From assembly GCA_003255065.1 (NCBI GenBank), contig QAOA01002082.1:678861-742860 (forward strand): a stretch of DNA of 64,000 nucleotides, read 5' to 3'. This DNA comes from Cercis canadensis (Eukaryota; Streptophyta; Magnoliopsida; Fabales; Fabaceae). This document shows positions 11,799-22,092 of the stretch, piece after piece. The first letter of the stretch is position 1. Every line of letters starts with the position of its first letter. A model generated the notes under the pieces. The model was not told the DNA's origin. It ran no database searches and saw only the letters and a list, made by a program, of their open reading frames with translations. A program made the translations under genes and the position numbers.

Positions 11799-13349
11799 AT
11801 GGTTGTCGCTGACATGTCTTGGCGTCACGGGGCGAGCCACCACCATCTCTTCTTCCACGACAAACCTACACCGGCGACCCTCGGAATCCTCGCCTTCGAC
11901 GCAGCCAAGACCATGCGCTGCCTTGTGTCTCTCTACAAGTCCCTCACCGATGAGGAATTGATTAAGCTTCGCAAGGAAACCATGAAATCCAAAGGAATTA
12001 TGTACTTGAATTCCGAGGACCATGTCTTTCTCCTTAACCTCGCTTGCGCCGAACGCCTCGAGCAGCTCGACCTTGCCGCCGCCATCGTGTCTCGCTTAGG
12101 ACACAAGTGCTCAGATTTTAGCCTCAACCGCTTTGACCTTGTATATGGTGATTTAAAACATGGCATCATTGACATTCGAAAGCTCGAATTTGGAACCAGA
12201 AACATTCAAAAGATTGTTGAAAGGATGGAGAAGTTAGTGTCCACAACATCGAATCTCTATGCCGCCATGGAAGCTCTCGACCAAATGGAAGCTTCTCAGA
12301 AGAAGGTGCAACGGAGGAGAACAATCGGGCACGGTCAGAACAACAGCGCTGTCAACGTTGATTATTTGAATGAAAAACATGCATTTCAGAAAAAACAAGT
12401 GCAACATTACAAGGAGGTGTCTCTGTGGAACCAGACATTCAACAAGAGCGTTGGTTATATGGCGCGAATTGTTTGTATTATTTACGCCCGAATCTGTTCC
12501 GTTTTCGGACCATTCATTACTGGTGTAGCCAGCTTAAGAAAGAACAAGGACAAGAGCAAGATTTGCTCAGGTTTTAACGGATCCGAATTCGAGAATAGCT
12601 ATTGCCTTCTTGAACACCGGGAATTGTACCGAACCAATTTTTTGTGCATTGATCATGAGAAGGAGAAATCTCAAATATTGAACCGGATCTCCAAGTCGGG
12701 TCCGATTCCTAAGTCTAACAAATCGGGTGTGATCCGATTCCCCAACAACCCTTTATCCATCTCCGACGACAGCAGCGTGGGAACGGGTTCACCGGAGCCA
12801 CTCGGCTTTGACGCCGACGACGAGGAAATAACAACAAACCACAACAGAGTGTTTAGAGTGGCGTCACCCTCAACGGTAGGTGGATCAGGGCTTTCATTGA
12901 GATACGCAAACGTGGTCATATTCGCGGAGCGGTGTTTACACGCGCCGGCGACGATAGGGGAGGAAGCGCGTGAGTCGTTGTACGAGATGTTACCGGCGAG
13001 ATTGAAGGGGAAGGTGAAGGCGAAGCTGAGGAGGCATTGGTTGAGTAGGAAGGAGGAGGTGGAGAAGGAGGACGGGTATTCGCTGGCGGAGGGGTGGAGG
13101 GTGGCGGTGGAGGAGCTGATGGAGTGGTTGTCGCCGATAGCACACGACACTCTGAGGTGGCAACAGGAGAGGAATTTGGAGAAGCACAAGTTTGATACGA
13201 AGCCCACGGTTTTGTTATTACAAACGTTGCATTATTCGGATTTGGAGAAGGCGGAGACGGCGATCGTGGAGGTGTTGGTGGGGTTGAGTTGTATATATAG
13301 GTATGAGAAACGACGAACGTATATTGGCCGGGAGAGTACATGTAGATGA
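11799..13349 (+). CDS. DUF3475/DUF668 plant protein (PSI1-like family), single exon
   Basis: The protein has 516 residues and no intron. The first ATG after an in-frame TAG at 11763 is 11799, so the start is well constrained; a second ATG lies five codons on. The N-terminal third carries DUF3475 (LGILAFDAAKTM to LLNLACAERLEQL, about residues 28-88). A coiled, charged middle follows (MEALDQMEASQKKVQRRR). DUF668 is C-terminal, starting at LSLRYANVVIFAERCLHAP (about residue 360) and running through LPARLKGKVKAKLRRHW. Arabidopsis relatives (PSI1 group and At3g23160-like proteins) are linked to growth and peptide-hormone responses, but biochemistry is unknown. The very G-rich 3' part (12990-13380) has GC content far above its surroundings. 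No signal peptide or membrane span is seen. The N-terminus (MVVADMSWRHG) is shorter and different from that of many relatives. Confidence 0.88.
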   Translation: MVVADMSWRHGASHHHLFFHDKPTPATLGILAFDAAKTMRCLVSLYKSLTDEELIKLRKETMKSKGIMYLNSEDHVFLLNLACAERLEQLDLAAAIVSRLGHKCSDFSLNRFDLVYGDLKHGIIDIRKLEFGTRNIQKIVERMEKLVSTTSNLYAAMEALDQMEASQKKVQRRRTIGHGQNNSAVNVDYLNEKHAFQKKQVQHYKEVSLWNQTFNKSVGYMARIVCIIYARICSVFGPFITGVASLRKNKDKSKICSGFNGSEFENSYCLLEHRELYRTNFLCIDHEKEKSQILNRISKSGPIPKSNKSGVIRFPNNPLSISDDSSVGTGSPEPLGFDADDEEITTNHNRVFRVASPSTVGGSGLSLRYANVVIFAERCLHAPATIGEEARESLYEMLPARLKGKVKAKLRRHWLSRKEEVEKEDGYSLAEGWRVAVEELMEWLSPIAHDTLRWQQERNLEKHKFDTKPTVLLLQTLHYSDLEKAETAIVEVLVGLSCIYRYEKRRTYIGRESTCR

Positions 13350-15857
13350 TGGTGCATGGTGGTGGTGTTGGTGGGGAAGGGGTGCTTCAAATTTGGACCG
13401 TTGGATTTGAAATTTCATTTGTTCTTTCTAGAGTTTTTTTTTCGTCTTTTGTATAATTATTAGTACTAACAAATGCACTTAAGAGTCATACAAAAAGAAA
13501 AGTTATTAAACATCATTATATCAAGATCGAACTTCTAATTTTTAGTCTAATATATATTGAATATTGTTAGATTTTTGTTAATATTTTGACTACGACTTTA
13601 AATTCAAACATAAAATTCATAAGTCTTTAGAATAATTTCAGTAACACAAGGCTACTATAGTGGCTACTATTTAATATCTCAAAAAAGTCTAACGCCAATT
13701 TAAATGTCATTAGTTTTATATGTATTGAGTTTTTTTGTAACTTAAGAACCAGGGTCTAATCCCAACTTTTAGATTGAGCTTTGAACAAATGACCTTCTTC
13801 TTGCGATGAGAATGTCGTGATTAATTAATCTACAATTTAGTTGGCATATGTATTGAGTTTTTGTTATGTTTCAAAGTTGGATATAACAAGTTTAATCTGA
13901 GAAATTTTTGGATGATTTGATTGAATTATTGCTTGCGATTAAACTATTACTTGGCACCTATCCTTTTATGAGAGAAATAAATAAGAATGGAAACAACAAT
14001 AGAGGAGAGGAGTTAATGAAAAGATGTGAAGTTTTGATGTGAATGTGGAAGTGTGAGAGTCCTCTTGGAGTATTCGGTTAATCTATGTATCTTAACAGCA
14101 TTGGCATATATAGTCCTGGGATATTTGTACTAGAAACTAACCAAATATTTTGGTATAGAATTAATGGTTATGCCTTGGCGTGTGGTGAGAGGATAGAGAA
14201 AGGGATTGTAAATTAAAATTTTCACAATCCTAAATCAAATTAGACAGTTCGAATAGCTTTGTTTTTTCTTGTTGAAATATTTATTTATTTTGTTAGGGTA
14301 AAAGGGAGAGGCAGGTTTGAAGCTAGTACAGGGAAACTATTTGCTCAAAGGCAAGTATCAGCGACTAGTAGGCTTAAGGCTTGAGTCGTATTGAGTTTTT
14401 CTTCTTCTTCTCCTTTGCTAGTGGGGTCACTTTCTTCTTGCAATCAAACCAATAAAATTAAACAGAAAACAAATTTGATCCATAAAAATCCATTATAGAA
14501 TGAGCCGAATAGAAACAGCAAACCAACTCCAATACAAACAAGTCCTGGCCTGGACAGAGGGCCTACTCAGTCAAATGGACACTGCATCATTTTTCTTGTT
14601 TGGTGCGGAGGACATGTGCCTTTGAAGGATTGCCACACAGCTGAAATGACGTTATGTCATTATTGTATTTATATATATGTAATTATTATCTATGAAATAT
14701 GTTTAATATATTATTATTTTATTTAAATATAAATAAAATAATCATATAATGCTAAGAATATTTTAGACATTTCATATTCATATTGTGTGATAAACACTTT
14801 CTTTGAAAGCACCTCAGAAAGCACCCTTTTTAGAAAACACTTCCTTTTGAATTTTATTTTCTAATTTCACAATCCACCGTCATTGTCCCAAGAAAAAGAA
14901 AAAAAAAAAAAGAGCGACATGATTTTGATTTTGATTTAATTTTTAAGAAAGTAAATTTAAAGCAAAAATAAGTTTTAATCAAGGCAAAAGTTCTAAGAGA
15001 CAAGCTTTTGGGCTTTGGCCCAAACCATGCAAAACTAAACATGCTCCCATTCGTTATATCAGTACTATCAATGTACAAGCAAAAAGGATAAATATCTGCA
15101 AAAAGGATAAATATCAATGTAATGCAACTTAATATCATGATCTCGTCTCGTTCCACTACACATTAAAATTCCTCTAGCAACTTGAGACTTGAAGGCCAAA
15201 GCACAAACAATATCCAACCAAACACAGAAAAACCTGTGTTTATGTTTCATCATAAAATGCAATGCATTGGCGTTTTCTTTTACTTGGAAAATAGATTCAG
15301 AAATGTTTCTTGCAATCAGAAAAGAGAGATACCAGAAAGTACAGATGTGGGTATGTGTGCTGAAGAGTGGGAAGAATCAAGTTTTGAACTTGCATTATTC
15401 AGTAGCAAAAAAGAAGTTTTAAACTTGCATGCTCTGTAACCAAGACAAGCAATTTAATTTTTATAAATTAATTCATCAAATCAGATAAAAATGTCAGAAA
15501 AAATGAAAAACCATATACATACAAATACGTCATTTCTCACCAGTCTTTTAGTTGAAGCATTTGAATCTGTTTAAGTGGCCTCCTCCTAAGTACGCAAGAG
15601 AGATGAACATGTGAAGAGTTCTTCATGAGAAGGGTTCCATTCCCAGTGTCGAAGTTCCCTTCTGGAGGAGGTGCCAATGTATTAAATACATGTGTATAGA
15701 GACTAAAGAGTATCAGAAAAAGAAAAATACATGTGTATAGCATGAAACCACCAATCTAAGATATATAAAAATTAACTAACCCTGTTCAATACCATAATAT
15801 AACCATGAACTCATCTTAAACTATCATATAGGAGCAGATACGAATAAAGATTATGCA
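13350..15857. other. Intergenic spacer, no gene recognised
   Basis: AT-rich sequence with short open frames on both strands around 14854-15440 that overlap and lack any family signature. A small perfect palindrome-like gggctttggccc block lies near 15009. No mobile element boundary could be set. Confidence 0.4.
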
Positions 15858-15866
15858 TTTGAATTG

Positions 15867-16652
15867 GGGTGAGGCTATTGGGACTCCTATTTGTCTATCT
15901 ACACTCCAACTCACTCTTAAATTTTTTAAATAGACATTCAAACCCCCAAAGTCCTAAATTGGGTTCAAAAGTGAAACTCCCCTGTATGCCATTGATATTG
16001 CCTTCAGCAGAGTAAGACCACAAAGAATACATTTCCATGGTCGTTTTGAAGCTGCAAAATTGAACAGACATGCGCAAGTCACAACAACAATCAAGCAAAT
16101 ATATATAGAATCACCATGTTCTGGGGGTTATAAATTTAAAGATTCAGCTGCTTTAATGCACATAAGAATTTTTGAGAGAAATCTCACTATTTTGCTAACA
16201 GTAGCTCTTAAAATGAGTTTCAAAAGCAGATTAAAAGATATAATCTTCTCAGCGTTAGTTGCTAGCAACATGACAACATGAAAACAAAAAGGGCACTAGA
16301 TTTATAGTGTTATGCTGGGATTATGACTGAGTTTGAGTAATCTGGTTAATGGGCAAAAATCAAAAGGGGTAGTCTCATTCAGCCCTTTGATTGTATGTTT
16401 GCAATTTGACCCACTTTCAGAATCATCAACTACAAATTTTTGTGCTTAGACAGACAACTGTATTCAAAACAGTTCAGGGGTTTTATTGTTGTTCCTTCTT
16501 TGACAGCTTCCTTCGCAAAAGCTATGGGGAAGTATCCACTATTGAACCCAATTTGGGTCTTTACCCTTTTTCGGGTGTTAATGTCTATTTAAAAAAATTT
16601 AGAAGTAACTGGGACTGTGGATAGACAAACGGGAGTGCCTATAGCCTCACCC
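15867..16652. mobile_element. Foldback/TIR element, probable Mutator-like MITE
   Basis: The left end gggtgaggctattgggactc is the inverse of the right end (gggagtgcctatagcctcaccc). The inverted similarity extends about 110 bp inward, including tttgtctatc and ttaaatagacatt blocks. Flanks tttgaattg (15858-15866) and ttgaaattg (16653-16661) look like a diverged 9-bp duplication. Several short open frames inside are not genes. Boundaries are fairly firm; the superfamily is a guess from duplication length. Confidence 0.7.
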
Positions 16653-17639
16653 TTGAAATTGTTGTTGAAGCAAATGGACTACACATTTAGCCAAACTCAT
16701 TGTCACAGAACTAAGACCAAATCCGGTTATAAAAAGATATACCTAGGGACTACTTACTGGCCAAATGATATATACACAGTTCCAACTGTGCTACATTTCT
16801 GAGTCTCCAAAAGGTTTGTCCTGCATGAACTAGCTATCAGGAAAAGTGGCATGTTTCCAATGTTCCCTGTATAAGAGTTTGCAATAATATAATTCAAGAA
16901 AAACTAGCGATAGAACAATAAAACAACCTAACTAGACATTTAAGACACTTAAGTATCAAAGCATCACAAAAAGATACTATAAAAAGTATAGAAACATAGA
17001 AGTAAAGAAGAGATTTTCAAAAAGCAGACTCTGGATTGTTATGAAAGCAACCTTCAAAGACTGGAAGCAAGTCAACAAAGGCAATCATGCTGAATTAGCA
17101 TCCTAGAACCAATATTCCCCCCTGCTTACAACAAATCCTCATCCCTATAAGAATGTGCAATAAATACTTCAACAATAAGAGTTTACACCAAATGCTTTGT
17201 ATAACTGCAAACAACTCTGGACAGGAATTTGACCTTAATGCAAATATAACCAATTCTTTGAAGTGCTTGCCATTCAAATCATATAATATGCCACGTAAGA
17301 TAATCATGTTCTAACTTCTAACGAATCATGGTGAAGAAAGGAAACATGCTGGCATTATGCTTCTCATACAGTGTAGATGGTCAAGGCATAAAGAGAATGC
17401 AATACAAGTAAATATTTAATTGTATTAGGGCATGTAGGATATCATTCTCATTGTTCCGGCATTCAACATGATCAACTTATTAGATTCGTATTGTTCTTGG
17501 TTATTCGAACTCATAATCCAAGAACCTGGCACAGCAACCACTTTTAATAACAGGTGCACAACTATCCAGTAATGCTCAAAAGTGTTAGGAATTAAGAAGA
17601 AAACACACCAAACCAAGGGGAGAGATGCAACCACCTTGG

Positions 17640-17990
17640 CATTCATAATTTTGTTTATGATAAATAATAAGAAATATTATTAAAAGAGGTAAAGGAGGAG
17701 TACAAAAATACTGCTGGATAAGGTAGCCTCCTGAAGAAATATAGAAAAGAATAAAACAATAAAAATACACAAAAACATCAATGTAATAAGGCTTTCCAGT
17801 CCCTCTGCATATCTGTAAGAGAAAATCCCTTAAAAAGACCATTGGCAGAACACAAAAGAAAAGCCATATGCACTATCCAATCCCATAAAAGCTGTAAGGT
17901 CAAAGAAGAATCATTAACAATGTGAGCATTCCGCTCTAAACCAGATACACCACAATTGCATAAACTGCACACCATCATAAAATTTTAGCC
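17640..17990 (-). mobile_element. 3' end remnant of a non-LTR (LINE) retrotransposon, first copy
   Basis: On the minus strand 17978-17778 encodes a peptide with LQLLWDWIVHMA and SLTDMQRDWKALL. This resembles the extreme C-terminus of plant LINE polyproteins, where a hydrophobic stretch is followed by an IQ/MQ-xDW motif. The sequence beyond is T-rich and ends in a tttaataatatt-type tail near 17640, as LINE 3' ends do. It lies just beyond the 3' end of the PPR coding region. The family assignment is by pattern only. Confidence 0.45.
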
Positions 17991-18335
17991 TCCTTACAGA
18001 ATTAAAATGAGGATTTACACTTATACAGAAGTTCCAACAAGTTACCTTCTAAACATATTGTCTCAAGACATTCTTATGGGTGTCATCAAGGGACATATCA
18101 AACAAGAAGCAAAAAAATGAAATCATAATTTTTCTACAATTGAGAATATGCTTACACCAGAAAAGAAAGATGTAGGCGAGCAGCAAAATAAAATGACCCC
18201 GTCGTCACTAAGGGGGAACCAACCTTATCAGCATATATCACAGAGCCCAATCCTTACAGTTGCAAGTATGCAATGTAAACTTGAAGAACAGATGTAGCCG
18301 AGAAACAATAAAAGTGACCCCTTTCACAAAACAAG

Positions 18336-19324
18336 TTATAGATGTCCCTTTCGTAACCCAGTCAATTGGTTAACAAGGTCTGTCTCTCCAGAATTTTTTA
18401 GCATATCAATTATACTTTCATTGTAAGGAGATCTTAGCACAATTGATTTCTTAAGCATTATTCGTGCAAGCTTCGTGGCCTCCATCAAGTGGCTTTGGCG
18501 ACAAAGCCCAACCAAAAGAATAGAATAAATATCAGAGTCAATAGAAGATAAATATCCTTTATCCTCAATTTTATTAAGCAAGCAGAATCCATCCAGAACC
18601 CTGTCCTCCTTCAAAAGCTCCTTCAGCAAAAGGCTACATGCCAAACTATCAGGTTTGGCCTCACCAGCAAGCATTTCCCTAAAGAGCTTCTCGGCTGCCT
18701 CAAGTTTTTTAATTTTTATCAAAGCTATCACAAGTGAACTACAGCAATCACCATATGAAGCACTATGTTCCCTCACAAATTTGCCAATCAACTTGTTAGC
18801 CTCTTCTACACGACCCACAACACAAAGGCCCTCAATCAAAGTACTAACTGTAACACGATTTGCAGAACACCCAAAAGCTTTCATTCTATCCAAAATAAGT
18901 AAAGCTTCTGTCCACTGACCCTTCTTAGAGAAACTTCGAATCAGAGATGTATAAGTAACGACATTTGGACTTATATTCCCACCTTCTTTCTCCATTTCCC
19001 CCAACAATTCCAATGCCCTTTCCATAGACCCAGACCTACAAAACCCGTCTAGAAGGTTCGAGTAAACCACTGAATTTGGGGAACATCCACGTTCTCTCAT
19101 AACCTTGAGCATCCAGCAAGCATCCTCCAACTGACCCACATTACAAAACCCTTCAATCATTGTCATATATGTAATCATATTAGGATAAAGATCCTTCAAA
19201 CCCATCTCTTTCATCAACTTTCCTGCCATTTCCACATCACCCTTCTTGCAACATAACCTTATAACAACATTATACATCGTAGTGTCAGCACGCAAATTAA
19301 ATTCTGCCATTTTCCTCAATACCC
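18336..19324 (-). CDS. PPR protein, 5'-truncated duplicate next to an N (probable assembly copy)
   Basis: This encodes the C-terminal part of the PPR protein found whole at 20656-22092, from VLRKMAEFNLR onward, with a handful of amino-acid changes (for example G for C in CCKKGDVEM, L for I in LLKELLKED). The frame runs up to the N at 19325; residues read beyond it belong to the next contig and are meaningless. There is no start codon or targeting sequence of its own. I treat it as a second allele or unmerged contig end of the full gene rather than a separate locus. Confidence 0.8.
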
Positions 19325-19969
19325 NGAAGAGATTTTCAAAAAGCAGACTCTGGATTGTTATGAAAGCAACCTTCAAAGACTGGAAGCAAGTCAACAAAGG
19401 CAATCATGCTGAATTGGCATCCTAGAACCAATATTCCCCCTTGCTTACAACAAATCCTCATCCCTATAAGAATGTGCAATAAATACTTCAACAATAAGAG
19501 TTTACACCAAATGCTTTGTATCACTGCAAACAACTCTAGACAGGAATTTGACCTTAATGCAAATATAACCAATTCTTTGAAGTGCTTGCCATTCAAATCA
19601 TATAATATGCCACATAAGATAATCATGTTCTAACTTCTAACGAATCAAGGTGAAGAAAGGAAACATGCTGGCATTATGCTTCTCATACAGAGTAGATGGT
19701 CAAGGCATAAAGAGAATGCAATACAAGTAAATATTTAATTGTATTAGGGCATGTGGGATATCATTCTCATTGTTCCGGCATTCAACATGATCAACTTATT
19801 AGATTCGTATTGTTCTTGGTTATTCGAACTCATAATCCAAGAACTTGGCTCAGCAACCACTTTTAATAACAGGTGCACAACTATCCAGTAATGCTCAAAA
19901 GTGTTAGGAATTAAGAAGAAAACACACCAAACCAAGGGGAGAGATGCAACCACCTTGGCATTCATAATT

Positions 19970-20310
19970 TTGTTTATGATAAATAATAAGAAATATTATT
20001 AAAAGAGGTAAAGGAGGAGTAAAAAAATACTGCTGGATAAGGTAGCCTCCTGAAGAAATATAGAAAAGAATAAAACAATAAAAATACACAAAAAACATCA
20101 ATGCAATAGGCCTTTCCAGTCCCTCTGCATATCTGTAAGAGAAAATTCCGTAAAAAGACCATTGGCAGAACACAAAAGAAAAGCCATATGCACTATCCAA
20201 TCCCATAAAAGCTGTAAGGTCAAAGAAGAATCATTAACAATGTGAGCATTCCGCTCTAAACCAGATACACCACAATTGCATAAACTGCACACCATCATAA
20301 AATTTTAGCC
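19970..20310 (-). mobile_element. 3' end remnant of a LINE, second copy
   Basis: Same sequence as the remnant at 17640-17990, carried by the second copy of the N-flanking duplication. The minus-strand peptide again contains LQLLWDWIVHMA and SLTDMQRDWKGLL. It lies about 350 bp beyond the stop codon of the intact PPR gene and could fall inside its 3' UTR. Confidence 0.45.
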
Positions 20311-20655
20311 TCCTTACAGAATTAAAATGAGGATTTACACTTATACAGAAGTTCCAACAAGTTACCTTCTAAACATATTGTCTCAAGACATTCTTATGGG
20401 TGTCATCAAGGGACATATCAAACAAGAAGCAAAAAAATGAAATCATAATTTTTCTACAATTGAGAATATGCTTACACCAGAAAAGAAAGATGTAGGCGAG
20501 CAGCAAAATAAAATGACCCCGTCGTCACTAAGGGGGAACCAACCTTATCAGCATATATCACAGAGCCCAATCCTTACAGTTGCAAGTATGCAATGTAAAC
20601 TTGAAGAACAGATGTAGCCGAGAAACAATAAAAGTGACCCCTTTCACAAAACAAG

Positions 20656-22092
20656 TTATAGATGTCCCTTTCGTAACCCAGTCAATTGGTTAACAAGGTC
20701 TGTCTCTCCAGAATTTTTTAGCATATCAATTATACTTTCATTGTAAGGAGATCTTAGCACAATTGATTTCTTAAGCATTATTCGTGCAAGCTTCGTGGCC
20801 TCCATCAAGTGGCTTTGGCGACAAAGCCCAACCAAAAGAATAGAATAAATATCAGAGTCAATAGAAGATAAATATCCTTTATCCTCAATTTTATTAAGCA
20901 AGCAGAATCCATCCAGAACCCTGTCCTCCTTCAAAATCTCCTTCAGCAAAAGGCTACATGCCAAACTATCAGGTTTGGCCTCACCAGCAAGCATTTCCCT
21001 AAAGAGCTTCTCGGCTGCCTCAAGTTTTTTAATTTTTATCAAAGCTATCACAAGTGAACTACAGCAATCACCATAGGAAGCACTATGTTCCCTCACAAAT
21101 TTGCCAATCAACTTGTTAGCCTCTTCTACACGACCCACAACACAAAGGCCCTCAATCAAAGTACTAACTGTAACACGATTTGCAGAACACCCAAAAGCTT
21201 TCATTCTATCCAAAATAAGTAAAGCTTCTGTCCACTGACCCTTCTTAGAGAAACTTCGAATCAGAGATGTATAAGTAACGACATTTGGACTTATATTCCC
21301 ACCTTCTTTCTCCATTTCCCCCAACAATTCCAATGCCCTTTCCATAGACCCAGACCTACAAAACCCGTCTAGAAGGTTCGAGTAAACCACTGAATTTGGG
21401 GAACATCCATGTTCTCTCATAACCTTGAGCATCCAGCAAGCATCCTCCAACTGACCCACATTACAAAACCCTTCAATCATTGTCATATATGTAATCATAT
21501 TAGGATAAAGATCCTTCAAACCCATCTCTTTCATCAACTTTCCTGCCATTTCCACATCACACTTCTTGCAACATAACCTTATAACAACATTATACATCGT
21601 AGTGTCAGCACGCAAATTAAATTCTGCCATTTTCCTCAATACCCACAACGCCTCATCAGCTAGTTGAGCTTCTTCACATAGTTTCAGAACCACCTTAAAC
21701 GTATTGACAGTAACTAAAGACCCTTCAGCCCCATAAGACTCAATCACATCAAATATGATTTGTGGGTTTTGACTAATGCCAAGCAAGTTGCATGCCTTCC
21801 TATACGTGTAAGAACTATGCCTGTAACTAGATTGAAGACCAGCCCAAATGAAAAACCTGATACCCAAGTGAGATTGCTTAGGATAACATCTATGTAATAC
21901 TTCACTGACAGATTGAGAGTCCAATTTCGCCTTAACCGTAGATAAGGATTGCTCTAAACTGCCACTATTTTTATGCAGATGACTATAAAGTATATCAGCA
22001 GCAGAAGCAATGCCAATTTGTTGGGTTGAGAAGCTACGGTTTTTGAGTCGATTTAAGCATGAGAGCAATCGATAATTCACAGAAAATGACAT
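20656..22092 (-). CDS. P-class pentatricopeptide repeat protein
   Basis: An intronless gene encoding 478 residues. The N-terminus is rich in R, S and N and lacks early acidic residues (MSFSVNYRLLSCLNRLKNRS), typical of a mitochondrial or plastid presequence. From about residue 130 onward, tandem 35-residue PPR units can be read: TTMYNVVIRLCCKKCDVEMA, NMITYMTMIEGFCNVGQLED, NSVVYSNLLDGFCRSGSMER, NVVTYTSLIRSFSKKGQWTE, NRVTVSTLIEGLCVVGRVEE, then more degenerate ones. No E, DYW or SMR domain follows, so this is a P-class protein, expected to bind organelle RNA and affect its stability, splicing or translation. It resembles the Arabidopsis At5g47360 type in size and sequence as far as I can judge. 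The start codon is followed by an open presequence and is the first ATG available. Its 3' two-thirds are duplicated around an N (see 17007-21644). Confidence 0.9.
   Translation of the reverse strand: MSFSVNYRLLSCLNRLKNRSFSTQQIGIASAADILYSHLHKNSGSLEQSLSTVKAKLDSQSVSEVLHRCYPKQSHLGIRFFIWAGLQSSYRHSSYTYRKACNLLGISQNPQIIFDVIESYGAEGSLVTVNTFKVVLKLCEEAQLADEALWVLRKMAEFNLRADTTMYNVVIRLCCKKCDVEMAGKLMKEMGLKDLYPNMITYMTMIEGFCNVGQLEDACWMLKVMREHGCSPNSVVYSNLLDGFCRSGSMERALELLGEMEKEGGNISPNVVTYTSLIRSFSKKGQWTEALLILDRMKAFGCSANRVTVSTLIEGLCVVGRVEEANKLIGKFVREHSASYGDCCSSLVIALIKIKKLEAAEKLFREMLAGEAKPDSLACSLLLKEILKEDRVLDGFCLLNKIEDKGYLSSIDSDIYSILLVGLCRQSHLMEATKLARIMLKKSIVLRSPYNESIIDMLKNSGETDLVNQLTGLRKGHL

Larger units (their letters stand above)
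17007..21644. repeat. 2.3-kb direct duplication around the N at 19325
   Basis: Bases 17007-19324 (2318 bp) and 19326-21644 (2319 bp) are near-identical direct copies with only scattered single-base and 1-bp differences. The N lies exactly between them. Each copy holds the 3' part of the same PPR gene and its downstream sequence. The first copy stops inside the gene without its 5' end. This is best explained as unmerged overlapping contigs or haplotypes, not as a biological tandem duplication. Confidence 0.85.

Noticed and set aside
12671..13418. Several long minus-strand frames rich in Ser or Pro
   Set aside because: They are antisense shadows of the GC-rich DUF668 coding sequence.
15895..16802. 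Four open frames of 60-77 codons
   Set aside because: They fall in the inverted arms of a TIR element and mirror each other; not genes.
17007..21644. True tandem duplication of a PPR gene
   Set aside because: The copy boundary coincides exactly with an N, and six other N bases show the same pattern, so an assembly overlap is simpler.
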